From assembly GCA_023393125.1 (NCBI GenBank), contig JAEWMQ010000020.1, positions 62,001 through 126,000 on the forward strand: a stretch of 64,000 bases of DNA, given 5' to 3'. The stretch is from Bacillota bacterium (GTDB lineage: Bacteria; Bacillota; Clostridia; Lachnospirales; Cellulosilyticaceae). The position numbers were made by a program, and so were the translations under genes. This document shows, piece after piece, positions 34,905-43,676 of the stretch. The notes beneath the pieces are model-generated. The model was not told the DNA's origin and made no database searches. It was given only the letters and a program-made list of their open reading frames with translations. Each line of letters begins with the position of its first letter. Position 1 is the first letter of the stretch.

Positions 34905-36284
34905 CTATTGAGCAATTGAACCTAATGTATCTACTAATTGTTCATACATTGTAGCTGCTGCTTCCTCTGTTGTTGATGTTCCATAAGAAACGGCTTCTAC
35001 AGCTTCTTTGTAAATTTCTTTCATTTCTGAGTTTTCTAAGTATGGACTCATGATGATTGGGTCACATTCTTCGATTTGTTTTGTACCTTCAAAAGCAAGA
35101 CCTTCTAATTGACCTGCTGCTTGTAATGCTTCTTTTGCTGCTGAAGAAGCTGGGATACCTCTTGTTGTTCCAAGAATAACTGCTGCTTCTGGGTCATTTA
35201 AGATGTAGTTTAATAATACTGCTGCTGCTTCTGGAGATTTTGTATCTTTATTGATTGCAAATAATAAAGAAGGTTTCATGAACCAACCTGTTGATTGTGC
35301 TCCATCAAGTGTTAAAAGATTACCAAGAACTAATTCTTGACCTTTTTCTTTTAATGCAGATTCAAATTTACCAATTGAACTTGACCATTCAAGTACACCA
35401 GCTACTTTTCCATCTAACCAAGATGGTGTTTGGTAAAGTGGTGTTGTACCAGCTTCATTTGATCTTTGTTCTTGTGTTCTAATTACTTTTGCATCTTCTA
35501 AAGCTTTGTAGAAATCAAGACCTTCTTTGATATCTTCTTGTGTAAATCCAAGTGTACCATCTTCATTAATGAAAAGACGACCTGTTTTTTGTTGCATATA
35601 TACAATTGAGTTATACCATCCTGGGAAACCAGAACCTGTATCTAAGTCATATGGATATAAACCTTGAGCTGAGAATTTTTCGCCTAATGCAAGAAGTTCA
35701 TCCCAAGTTTTTGGAAGTTCTGCTCCAACTTTATCAAATGTTGTTTTGTTGAAGTACATACTTCTACCTGTTGTAGATACTGGAATAGCATTTAAAATAC
35801 CGTTTCTTCTACCAAATGTTAATACGTTTTCAGAGAATGTACTAGTATCTAAGTAAGCGCTCATAGATTCGAGGTCTAAGAAACCTGTTCCATCTGGAGA
35901 GAATTTACTTAACCAGTCATAGTTAACTTGAAGAACGTCTGCTGCTGTACCACCTGTCATTTGAGTAGTGATTTTTTCAGCATGGCCATCCCAACCGCCG
36001 TATTCGCTTTCCACTTTAATATTTGGGTATTTTGCTTCGAACGCTTTAACTGCATCAAGAGTAGCTGTATGTCTGTCATCGCCACCCCACCAGTTAAATC
36101 TAAGTGTTCCACTTACTGCACTTGGATCTGCAGCCTCTGCAGATGCTTCTGGAGTTGCAGATGCTTCTGTACTTGGTGCTGGAGAGCTTGATGCCTCTGG
36201 TTGTTTTGAATCATTACCACTACAACCAACTAATGAAGTTGCTAATAAACAAGTTGACATTGCCATTGCTAATGCTTTTTTCAT
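34905..36284 (-). CDS. Oligosaccharide-binding lipoprotein (SBP 2)
   Basis: 459 residues. The signal sequence and lipobox LVGC (Cys21) are nearly identical to SBP 1; a Ser/Ala/Pro-rich spacer follows (SSSPAPSTEASATPEASAEA), which SBP 1 lacks. The rest of the protein aligns along its whole length with SBP 1. aggagg sits before the ATG at 36284. It is the first gene of the transporter operon. The duplicate may bind a different substrate length or methylation state, which is inference. Confidence 0.93.
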   Translation of the reverse strand: MKKALAMAMSTCLLATSLVGCSGNDSKQPEASSSPAPSTEASATPEASAEAADPSAVSGTLRFNWWGGDDRHTATLDAVKAFEAKYPNIKVESEYGGWDGHAEKITTQMTGGTAADVLQVNYDWLSKFSPDGTGFLDLESMSAYLDTSTFSENVLTFGRRNGILNAIPVSTTGRSMYFNKTTFDKVGAELPKTWDELLALGEKFSAQGLYPYDLDTGSGFPGWYNSIVYMQQKTGRLFINEDGTLGFTQEDIKEGLDFYKALEDAKVIRTQEQRSNEAGTTPLYQTPSWLDGKVAGVLEWSSSIGKFESALKEKGQELVLGNLLTLDGAQSTGWFMKPSLLFAINKDTKSPEAAAVLLNYILNDPEAAVILGTTRGIPASSAAKEALQAAGQLEGLAFEGTKQIEECDPIIMSPYLENSEMKEIYKEAVEAVSYGTSTTEEAAATMYEQLVDTLGSIAQ

Positions 36285-36682
36285 ACTAAATCCTCCTAAA
36301 AAATGAATTATTAGTGCGAAAGGTGTTATACCCTTTCATTTCAGCTTTTACTATACATGCTTTTTATGTATTCAAAGTTCGTACCATATGGAAGTAACTT
36401 TGGAGCTGACGCATAAATTTAATATTTTCTAGCCAATTCATTCTGCTCTTCATTCTAGTCCCTTGATGTCTTATCTAACTTTTTTTGTTAATCATATAAT
36501 TATTATATATTTAAAATTATATATCTTATTATTCAAATAACCATACACAATATTGTTCTCTTTAGCACTCTTTTTACATATCTTGTTCTCAAAGTATAAT
36601 TTTTATGGTGAATTTAAACAACTAACTTCCCTGTATGCTATAATTCTATTGTTAAATAATATGATGATAAGGATGTGTATAC
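36285..36682. promoter_or_regulatory. Divergent control region of transporter and pectinesterase genes
   Basis: 398 bp without a gene. For the plus-strand pectinesterase gene an extended -10 TGC-TATAAT is at 36639-36644, with no clear -35. On the minus side a 6-bp inverted repeat gaaagg (36318-36323) / cctttc (36332-36337) sits between the SBP gene and its likely promoter. No riboswitch was recognised. Both genes probably respond to a shared regulator. Confidence 0.5.
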
Positions 36683-37651
36683 ATGATTGTAGCAAAGAAT
36701 AACCAGGGAGATTTTGATTCAGTACAAGCTGCTATTGATAGTATTCCAAGCTCTAATACAACTTGGAGAACAATATATATCAAAAATGGGGTCTACAAGG
36801 AAAAAATCCATATCACTTCCCCTTACATTAAGCTCATTGGTGAAAGTGCTGATAAAACAATAATTACTTATGATGATTATGCCTATAAACTTTTTCCTAA
36901 TGGTGAAAGCTATGGTACCTTCAATTCTTATACGATGTTTATTGGTACCTCAGATTTCCAAGCTGAAAATATCTGCATCGAAAACAGTAGTGGCATAGGT
37001 GATAAAGTAGGCCAAGCTATTGCGGCTTATGTAGATGGTGATCGTATATGTTTTAAGAATTGCCGCTTTATGGGGTACCAAGATACACTCTTTACAGGGC
37101 CACTTCCTCCTAAACCTATTATGGCTGGTTCATTTAAAGGTCCTCGTGAAAATGCACCACGTATTAATGGCAGACAGTACTATGAAAATTGTTACATACA
37201 AGGAGATATTGACTTTATATTCGGTTCTGCCACTGCTTTCTTTTATAAATGTACAATCTTTTCTAATGATATAGGTAAAAAAGTAAATGGTTATATTACA
37301 GCCCCTTCTACTCCAGAAGGCCAGACTTATGGTTATGTATTTGAAGATTGTAAGATTACTAGTCATTGCCCAAAGCATACAGTTTACTTAGGTCGTCCTT
37401 GGAGACACTTTGCAAAAAGTGTATTTATCCATTGTGATTTAGGGGCTCATATTATACCTGCTGGTTGGCACAATTGGGATAAACCAGATAGTGAAAAGGT
37501 GAATTTCTTCGGTGAATTTAATAATAAAGGTCCAGGCTATACACCTAATGAGCGCGTGAGTTGGTCTCATCTATTAGATGAAACAGAAGTTTCACATTAC
37601 TCTCGTCAAAATGTACTAAAAGGTGATGATAATTGGTCTCCTTGGTGTTAG
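36683..37651 (+). CDS. Pectinesterase (CE8), no signal peptide
   Basis: 322 residues of carbohydrate esterase family 8, which removes methyl groups from pectin to give free galacturonate and methanol. Catalytic segments: QAIAAYVDGDR (Gln111), FMGYQDTLF (Asp134), DIDFIFGSATAFF (Asp177) and LGRPWR (about 250-256). The start MIVAKNNQGDFDSVQAAID has no signal peptide, so the enzyme is predicted to be cytoplasmic, unlike typical secreted pectinesterases. The C-terminus (LKGDDNWSPWC) is typical. aaggatg precedes the ATG; the gene is divergent from the binding-protein operon. It presumably demethylates imported oligomers before GH28 acts. Confidence 0.93.
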   Translation: MIVAKNNQGDFDSVQAAIDSIPSSNTTWRTIYIKNGVYKEKIHITSPYIKLIGESADKTIITYDDYAYKLFPNGESYGTFNSYTMFIGTSDFQAENICIENSSGIGDKVGQAIAAYVDGDRICFKNCRFMGYQDTLFTGPLPPKPIMAGSFKGPRENAPRINGRQYYENCYIQGDIDFIFGSATAFFYKCTIFSNDIGKKVNGYITAPSTPEGQTYGYVFEDCKITSHCPKHTVYLGRPWRHFAKSVFIHCDLGAHIIPAGWHNWDKPDSEKVNFFGEFNNKGPGYTPNERVSWSHLLDETEVSHYSRQNVLKGDDNWSPWC

Positions 37652-37681
37652 TTTAGCCAATCAGATAAAACTATCAAAATA

Positions 37682-37737
37682 ACAAAGAGGGACAAACTTT
37701 TTTTATGTTTTCTAAAAAAAAGTCTGTCCCTCTTTGT
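37682..37737. terminator. Terminator between pectinesterase and isomerase genes
   Basis: Stem acaaagagggaca (37682-37694) / tgtccctctttgt (37725-37737) with A and T tracts inside the loop. It lies between converging genes. Confidence 0.8.
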
Positions 37738-37763
37738 GACTAAAGTACTATGCTATTTTTTAA

Positions 37764-38585
37764 TTACTTAATAAGCCCGTTCATAAAATCTCTATCAGCT
37801 TTTGCTTCTTCTGGTTTAATTTCTTCTCTTAATACAGTAATTTCAGGTTTATTAACTTTAAGCCATTCAATAATGCGTTTAAAGTGAGCTGCATTATCTT
37901 GAAGATTAGCTTTCTCTAACTCTCCTGCTTCATTTAAACGAGTACCCTTCATATGAAGCGCAACAATTTTATCTCCAAAACACTCAAATGCGCGGTCCCA
38001 TAGCTTTTCTTGCTCTGCTATATTTTTCGCTGTCAATAAGTTAACAGGGTCAAATATAATTTTAAGACGCTCTGAAGGAACTCTTTCTAGTAATTCTTTT
38101 GTAAGTTCTGGTGTGTTTAAAGTATGAACCGCTACAGGTTCAATAGCTACATCAAGACCTATTTCTTCTCCTTTTTTTACAATTTGTTTAACTGAATCCA
38201 CAAGTCCTTCAAAAGCAATGCTTCTTTCCTCAACTGTACTATCAATGCTAAAATGAGTCGTTTCTGAACCTATACATCTTGCTCCTAAGTATTTAGCAAA
38301 ATCCATCCCTTTTAGAAAACGATCTACCTGTTTTTGTCTTTGCATCGCATCTAAATAACCCAGTTCTACATAGCATCCAAATACCGGAATAGAAATATTA
38401 TATTTTTGCATTGCTGCTTTAATTGCTTTCAATAAATCTTCATCCACCTCTTCTAAGCTACTAACGCCCTCTATAGCTTTTGGAATAGCTAATTGGATTT
38501 CATGAAAACCATCATCACTTATTTTTTTAAAAAGTTCTTCTAACGGCATTTTACCGTAATCATGCGCTCTTAAACCTATATTCAT
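37764..38585 (-). CDS. Sugar phosphate isomerase/epimerase (AP endonuclease-2 fold)
   Basis: 273 residues from the ATG at 38585 (MNIGLRAHDYG), which has ggatgg 8 bp upstream; an ATG at 38597 is possible but abuts the site. It belongs to the TIM-barrel isomerase/epimerase family related to endonuclease IV. Visible metal-ligand positions include the Glu in GSETTHFSI, the Glu in VAIEPVAVHT, the Asp in KIIFDPVNLL, the His in VALHMKGT and the Glu in LREEIKPEE. Its location beside the uronate genes suggests a sugar acid isomerase, but no specific substrate can be named. Confidence 0.8.
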   Translation of the reverse strand: MNIGLRAHDYGKMPLEELFKKISDDGFHEIQLAIPKAIEGVSSLEEVDEDLLKAIKAAMQKYNISIPVFGCYVELGYLDAMQRQKQVDRFLKGMDFAKYLGARCIGSETTHFSIDSTVEERSIAFEGLVDSVKQIVKKGEEIGLDVAIEPVAVHTLNTPELTKELLERVPSERLKIIFDPVNLLTAKNIAEQEKLWDRAFECFGDKIVALHMKGTRLNEAGELEKANLQDNAAHFKRIIEWLKVNKPEITVLREEIKPEEAKADRDFMNGLIK

Positions 38586-38617
38586 CTTTACATCCATCCT
38601 TTTTATATTTCATTAAT

Positions 38618-38659
38618 AAAAAAGCATTACTTTATTTTATAATTAAGTAATGCTTTTTT
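38618..38659 (-). terminator. Terminator after kduI
   Basis: 15-bp stem aaaaaagcattactt / aagtaatgctttttt. The flanking A/T tracts make it bidirectional. Confidence 0.8.
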
Positions 38660-38797
38660 TGAGGGTAATTTTGAGTATAATATGTTAATTTATTTTTAAC
38701 CACTTTTAAGCACTAGCTTAGGCTATGGTATTTCCTGTCTGTTTTATAAAATACACTACTAAAATGATTTTCACAAAAATAAACGAGTTAACTAATC

Positions 38798-39628
38798 TTA
38801 TCTTAAATCTTTTGTTTGGATGTGGTCCATATCATCAAAGTTTTGATTTTCTCCAACCATTCCCCAAATAAAACTATAAGCTTTTGTACCTACACCACTG
38901 TGAATACTCCAGCTTGGTGAAATAACAGCATCTTCGTTGTGCATAACGAGATGTCTTGTTTCTTGTGGCTGTCCCATCATATGGAATACTATATCGTTTT
39001 CTTCCATATTGAAGTATAAATAAACTTCCATTCTTCTTTCATGAGTATGTGATGGCATAGTATTCCATAAGCTACCACTTTGAAGTTCTGTAAGCCCCAT
39101 TGAGAGTTGACAGCTCTTACATACTGCTGGGTGAATATATTGATTAAGTGTTCTCACATTTGCCTCTTCTGGAGTACCTAAATATCTCTTATTGGCATCT
39201 TCATAACCAATTTTATGTAATGGATAAACTGCATGTGCTGGTGCACTATTAATATAGAATCTAGCTGGCTTACTAGCATCTATACTTTCAAAAGAAACTT
39301 CTTTTGTTTCTTTTCCAATATAAAGGCCATCTTTGTAATCCATCTCAACTCTGTTACCATCTACTACGATAACACCTTTACCACCAATATTAATAACACC
39401 CATTTCTCTTCTTTCTAAGAAATAATCGCTACCAAGTTCTTTTGAACCTTCAATAACAAGAGCTTTAGTTGTAGGTACAGCTGCACCCACGATAATACGA
39501 TCCACATGACTATAAAGGAATTTAAGTTCTCCTGATACAAATAAGTTTTCAATAAGGAAATTCTCTCTCATTTCCTCTGTAGTCATTCTTCTTGCCTCAT
39601 TAGGACTAATACTATATCTTACTTCCAT
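38798..39628 (-). CDS. kduI: 5-dehydro-4-deoxy-D-glucuronate isomerase
   Basis: 276 residues, the normal size of KduI, from the ATG at 39628 with ggaagg upstream (an earlier ATG at 39655 is less likely). It isomerises 5-keto-4-deoxyuronate to 2,5-diketo-3-deoxygluconate in the pectin pathway. The family zinc site is in MPSHTHERRMEVYLYF (about 193-208): two His, then Glu, with a fourth His in SPSWSIHSGVGT. The N-terminal segment has SPNEARRMTTEEMRENFLIE. It lies after kduD, with a hairpin in the 90-bp gap, in the uxaB-uxaA-kduD-kduI operon. Confidence 0.95.
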   Translation of the reverse strand: MEVRYSISPNEARRMTTEEMRENFLIENLFVSGELKFLYSHVDRIIVGAAVPTTKALVIEGSKELGSDYFLERREMGVINIGGKGVIVVDGNRVEMDYKDGLYIGKETKEVSFESIDASKPARFYINSAPAHAVYPLHKIGYEDANKRYLGTPEEANVRTLNQYIHPAVCKSCQLSMGLTELQSGSLWNTMPSHTHERRMEVYLYFNMEENDIVFHMMGQPQETRHLVMHNEDAVISPSWSIHSGVGTKAYSFIWGMVGENQNFDDMDHIQTKDLR

Positions 39629-39657
39629 GTTAAACCTTCCTTTCCTTCTCATCATCT

Positions 39658-39688
39658 AGAGTATCCTCACCTACGATGAGGATACTCT
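39658..39688 (-). other. Intergenic hairpin between kduD and kduI
   Basis: 12-bp perfect stem (39658-39669 with 39677-39688) with a 7-nt loop and no U run on either strand. It sits between two genes of the same operon and is more consistent with an mRNA processing or stability element than a terminator. Confidence 0.55.
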
Positions 39689-39718
39689 TTGACTTTAATA
39701 CAATGTATTCTAAATAAA

Positions 39719-40480
39719 TTATCTAGCTAACCAACCACCATCTACTGCTACTGTGTAACCATTTACATAGTTTGATGCTTCTGATGCTAAGAATACTGCT
39801 GGTCCTTGCATATCTGCTGGTGTTCCCCAACGTCCTGCAGGAATACGATCTAAGATTGCTTCACTTCTATCTTGATCTGCTCTAAGAGCTGCTGTATTGT
39901 TTGTAGCCATGTATCCTGGTGCAATAGCATTTACATTAATATTGTGAGCTGCAAATTCATTTGCCATAGCTCTTGTAATACCCATTACAGCTGATTTAGA
40001 AGCTGTGTAAGATGGTACACGGATACCGCCTTGGAATGAAAGCATAGATGCGATGTTAATAATTTTACCACCGTTACCTTGTTCAATGAATTTTCTAGCT
40101 ACTGCTTGTGAGAAGAAGAATACTGTTTTTAAGTTGATGTTAATAACATCATCCCAGTTTTTCTCAGAGAAATCGATGCAGTCTTCTCTTCTAATGATAC
40201 CAGCATTGTTTACTAAGATATCTACTCTACCGAATTTTTCTACTGCTGTGTTAATGATCCCTTCGATTGGATCTGTTGACATTAAGTTTGCAACAACACC
40301 TACGAATTCTCCACCTTTTTCTTCTACAGCTTTTTGTGTTTCTGGCATTTCTACGTAGTCAACACCTACTACTTTTGCACCTGCTTCTGCATATGCAAGA
40401 GAAATCCCTTGACCTAAACCAGTTGATGCACCTGTTACGATTGCTACTTTTCCTGCTAAGCTAAATTGATCTAAAATCAT
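39719..40480 (-). CDS. kduD: 2-dehydro-3-deoxy-D-gluconate 5-dehydrogenase
   Basis: 253 residues of the short-chain dehydrogenase family. Cofactor motif VTGASTGLGQG (about 15-25), VNNAGII (about 88-94), catalytic SYTASK (Tyr/Lys, about 156-161) with Ser in IASMLSF, and the closing VDGGWLAR. KduD reduces 2,5-diketo-3-deoxygluconate to 2-keto-3-deoxygluconate with NAD(P)H. A perfect aggaggt lies before the ATG at 40480. Close match to the KduD type, and its position next to kduI makes the assignment firm. Confidence 0.93.
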   Translation of the reverse strand: MILDQFSLAGKVAIVTGASTGLGQGISLAYAEAGAKVVGVDYVEMPETQKAVEEKGGEFVGVVANLMSTDPIEGIINTAVEKFGRVDILVNNAGIIRREDCIDFSEKNWDDVININLKTVFFFSQAVARKFIEQGNGGKIINIASMLSFQGGIRVPSYTASKSAVMGITRAMANEFAAHNINVNAIAPGYMATNNTAALRADQDRSEAILDRIPAGRWGTPADMQGPAVFLASEASNYVNGYTVAVDGGWLAR

Positions 40481-40592
40481 TTGACTTACCTCCTAAATAT
40501 GTACTTATTTATTTTTATTAATTGACTTACCTTTTTTAAATATTTCTTTTCTCTATTATTTAAAACAATCCCTTTTACAATAAAAACTTACT

Positions 40593-42029
40593 TTATAATG
40601 TAACACCATCTTTAAAGATAGCTAAATCACGAATGCCATTTTCTTCTGTCTTACACTGAATTTCTCCAGATGCTAATGCTAAAATGTATGCATAAAACTC
40701 TGATGAAACTTCTTCCATTGTTCTACCTAGTAAAAGCTGACCTGCATTAAAATCAATCCAGTTTTTCTTCTTAGCATACAATTCATTGTTACTTGAAATC
40801 TTCACAGTTGGTACTGGTGATCCAAATGGTGTACCTCTACCTGTTGTAAAAAGAACAATATGAGCACCTGAAACAGCAAGGGCTGTTGATGCAACAAGGT
40901 CATTACCAGGAGCTTGAAGTAGGTTAAGCCCCTTAGTAATAACACTTTGACCATAATCAAGAACATCCACTACTGGTGCACTACCACCTTTTTGGGTACA
41001 TCCTAATGACTTATCTTCAAGTGTTGAAATACCACCTTTTTTATTACCTGGAGATGGGTTTTCATAAACCACTTGGTCATGTTTAATAAAATAATTTTTG
41101 AAATTATTAATGAGTGAAACGGTTTTATCAAACACCTCTTCATTAACACAGCGTTTCATAAGAAGTGTCTCAGCCCCAAACATTTCAGGTACTTCAGTAA
41201 GAATGGATGTACCACCCTCACTGATTAATTTATCAGATACAGCGCCTACTAATGGATTAGCTGTGATGCCAGAAAAACCATCTGATCCTCCACATTTTAA
41301 TCCGATAACAAGCTCTGAAGCAGGTACATCTTCTCTAGTAAATCCAGAGGCATAATTTACAAGTTCACCAAGGACTTCTAATGATACTGCTACTTCATCT
41401 TCATGCTCTTGAGAAACAACAAATTTAACACGTTTCTCATCGTAGTCACCAATTACTGCTTTGAGGCCGTCTATGGTGTTGTTTTCGCAACCAAGCCCGA
41501 GTACTAGTACCGCCCCAGCATTAGGATGATTAATTAAACCAGCTAATGCTTTTTGTGTATTTAAATGATCCTCACCTAACTGTGAGCATCCATAAGGATG
41601 TGCAAAAGTATAAATGCCATCAATATTTTCTTTTACCAAGCTTTGTGCTTTTCTTTCAATAATCTTAGCAATATCATTAACACATCCAACTGTTGGAATA
41701 ATCCATACTTCATTACGAATTCCCACTTTACCATTTGTTCTTCTATAACCTTTAAATGTAGCTGGTAAGTGAGCATCTAATGGTTTTACTTCTGGCTCAT
41801 AAGTATATTCAAGTAAATCACCTAAGCCAGTTTTAAGATTATGAGTATGTACCCACTCTCCTTCATTAATATCAGCAGTGGCAACGCCTATTGGATTGCC
41901 ATATTTAATAATAGCTTCACCCTTTTTAATCGGTACAATCGCTTTTTTATGACCAGCTGGAATACCTTCTGTTTCTTTAAGGGCTACCATAACATTATCT
42001 TTTTCATTGATTTTAATAAAATCTATCAT
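40593..42029 (-). CDS. uxaA: Altronate dehydratase
   Basis: 478 residues of the UxaA/GarD family. The N-terminal about 90 residues form the SAF domain (MIDFIKINEKDNVMVALKET, VPIKKGEAIIKYGNPIGVAT); the large domain begins GYRRTNGKVGIRNEVWIIPTVGCVN and carries YGCSQLGEDH, GLGCENNTIDGL, LKCGGSDGFSGITANP and TTGRGTPFGSPVPTVKISSN, which hold the Fe-binding His/Cys positions. It dehydrates D-altronate to KDG. The start is 4 bp after the uxaB stop, with taggag upstream. All motifs appear intact. Confidence 0.95.
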   Translation of the reverse strand: MIDFIKINEKDNVMVALKETEGIPAGHKKAIVPIKKGEAIIKYGNPIGVATADINEGEWVHTHNLKTGLGDLLEYTYEPEVKPLDAHLPATFKGYRRTNGKVGIRNEVWIIPTVGCVNDIAKIIERKAQSLVKENIDGIYTFAHPYGCSQLGEDHLNTQKALAGLINHPNAGAVLVLGLGCENNTIDGLKAVIGDYDEKRVKFVVSQEHEDEVAVSLEVLGELVNYASGFTREDVPASELVIGLKCGGSDGFSGITANPLVGAVSDKLISEGGTSILTEVPEMFGAETLLMKRCVNEEVFDKTVSLINNFKNYFIKHDQVVYENPSPGNKKGGISTLEDKSLGCTQKGGSAPVVDVLDYGQSVITKGLNLLQAPGNDLVASTALAVSGAHIVLFTTGRGTPFGSPVPTVKISSNNELYAKKKNWIDFNAGQLLLGRTMEEVSSEFYAYILALASGEIQCKTEENGIRDLAIFKDGVTL

Positions 42030-42033
42030 AGAC

Positions 42034-43500
42034 CTATTCTCCTATCAACTCTTCGAGTGCTTTTCTCATACCAATAGCAGCAATTCTTTCTAAATGAGCT
42101 GTAACAGTTTCATTGAAGTTTTTATACTCACCTAAGTCTTTGCCCCAGAATTTTGTATGGCTAGTAAATTCTTTTACAAGCTCTGCTATCTCTAATTTAC
42201 CAACGCGACTAGCAAAGAATTCAAGTACATCAGCATCATCCATAATACGATATTCTTCTTCACCACGTTTACCAATTAATGCACCATCTACAAGTTTATT
42301 TGAATTGTAAAATGCCATAAGTGCTGCGAATGAGAATGTTAAATATTTAGGAATTTCTCCTTTTGCTTCGTAATAATCATGGAAACTTACAAGATTTCTA
42401 GCTTTCCATTTTGATACTGAATTAAGGGAAATAGCAAGCACACTATGATCGATAAATGGATTTTCAAAACGTTCAATAACTGAGTTTGTAAATGCCACCA
42501 CTTCATCATGAGGAAGATCTACTGTTGGAACAATTTCATCAAATAATAAGTGCTCCATATAAGTGCGAACTGTTTTATCTTCCATACAGCCTCTTACAAT
42601 ATTTTCACCTGCAAGGTAACCTGCAAGTACAGTACCTGTATGACCACCATTTAAGATACGAACTTTACGTTCTCTGTATGGTTTTAAGTTATTTGTAAAT
42701 ACTACATTACAACCTGCTTTATCAAGTGCAAAGCTTTCTGAGATATCTTTATCACTTTCAATAACCCAAAGACCAAATGGTTCTGCTACATCTAATAAGT
42801 CATCTTGGTAACCAAGTTCACTGCAAAGTGCCGCTGCTTCTTCTCTTGGGTAACCTGTTACAATACGGTCTACTAAAGTATTACAGAAAACATTAGCCTC
42901 TTTTACCCAAGTAGCGAACTCTTCGCCAAGGTTCCAAAGAGATATGTAATTTAAAACACATTCTTTTAATTTTTCACCGTTTTTCTCAATAAGCTCTACT
43001 GGGAGAATTTTTAAGCCTTTTGTAACATCTCCATTAAAGTGTTTGTAGCGATCAAAGAGAAACTTTGTGAGCTTACCTGGATATGTATTAGGAGGTGTTA
43101 ATTCAAATTTGTCACTCTCGTCATATACAATACCTGCTTCAGTTGTATTAGATACGATAAATTCAAGTGTTTCTACTTTTGATAAAGCTTCGTATGCTGC
43201 ATAATCTTCATTAGCTGCTACACTCTCACTTACACAAGTGATAATTCTTTTTTCATTAACAGTTTCACCATTAGATTTTCCCCTAAGAATAACTGTGTAA
43301 ACATTATCTTGTGCTTTAAAACGTTCTAAGTTACCAAATGTAATAGGTTTTACAAGGGCAACAGAGCCATTAAAACAACCTTTCTCATTAGCTACATCTA
43401 TCATCTGTTCTACGAATGCTCTTAAGAAATTACCTTCACCAAATTGAAGTACTTTAAGAGGACGTTCTTGTTTAACAATACCTTCGTTTACTTTTTTCAT
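42034..43500 (-). CDS. uxaB: Tagaturonate reductase
   Basis: 488 residues of the mannitol/altronate dehydrogenase family, in which UxaB reduces tagaturonate to altronate with NADH. Motifs: VLQFGEGNFLRAFVEQMID (about 17-35, nucleotide site), VSNTTEAGIVYDE (about 127-139), FCNTLVDRIVTGYP, and KVRILNGGHTGTVLAGYL (about 277-294; catalytic Lys expected in this region). aggaggt precedes the ATG at 43500. It is the first gene of the four-gene operon driven by the promoter and operator at 43527-43576. Confidence 0.95.
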   Translation of the reverse strand: MKKVNEGIVKQERPLKVLQFGEGNFLRAFVEQMIDVANEKGCFNGSVALVKPITFGNLERFKAQDNVYTVILRGKSNGETVNEKRIITCVSESVAANEDYAAYEALSKVETLEFIVSNTTEAGIVYDESDKFELTPPNTYPGKLTKFLFDRYKHFNGDVTKGLKILPVELIEKNGEKLKECVLNYISLWNLGEEFATWVKEANVFCNTLVDRIVTGYPREEAAALCSELGYQDDLLDVAEPFGLWVIESDKDISESFALDKAGCNVVFTNNLKPYRERKVRILNGGHTGTVLAGYLAGENIVRGCMEDKTVRTYMEHLLFDEIVPTVDLPHDEVVAFTNSVIERFENPFIDHSVLAISLNSVSKWKARNLVSFHDYYEAKGEIPKYLTFSFAALMAFYNSNKLVDGALIGKRGEEEYRIMDDADVLEFFASRVGKLEIAELVKEFTSHTKFWGKDLGEYKNFNETVTAHLERIAAIGMRKALEELIGE

Positions 43501-43526
43501 TTTATACCTCCGTTATGTAAGCCATT

Positions 43527-43576
43527 TTGTAAGCTCTTACAATTTTGATTGTAATAATAAAATCCATAAAAGTCAA
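43527..43576 (-). promoter_or_regulatory. uxaB operon promoter and operator
   Basis: On the minus strand TTGACT (43576-43571), 17-bp spacer, TACAAT (43553-43548). A palindrome TTGTAAG-CT-CTTACAA lies at 43527-43542, over the transcription start region. Its arms match the site downstream of the lacI promoter in most positions, so the divergent LacI regulator is the likely binder. Confidence 0.78.
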
Positions 43577-43605
43577 CAATTAATTAATAAATTATTTATT
43601 AGACA

Positions 43606-43654
43606 TTGACTTTGAAATTTATAGAAACTATAATATTTTTGAAAGCACTTACAG
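43606..43654 (+). promoter_or_regulatory. lacI-uxaC promoter and operator
   Basis: TTGACT (43606-43611), 17-bp spacer, TATAAT (43629-43634), then TTGAAAGC-ACTTACAG (43639-43654), an imperfect copy of the palindrome in front of uxaB. A repressor here would autoregulate lacI. Confidence 0.72.
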
Positions 43655-43676
43655 AAATTAAAGGAGTGATAAGGAT

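Noticed and set aside
36104..36306. Open frames on the plus strand within the SBP 2 gene start
   Set aside because: They lie inside a clear lipoprotein gene on the other strand; the composition reflects its reverse complement.
36318..36337. gaaagg / cctttc inverted repeat as a proven operator
   Set aside because: Only 6-bp arms, not repeated elsewhere in the locus; kept as a weak observation in the divergent region entry.
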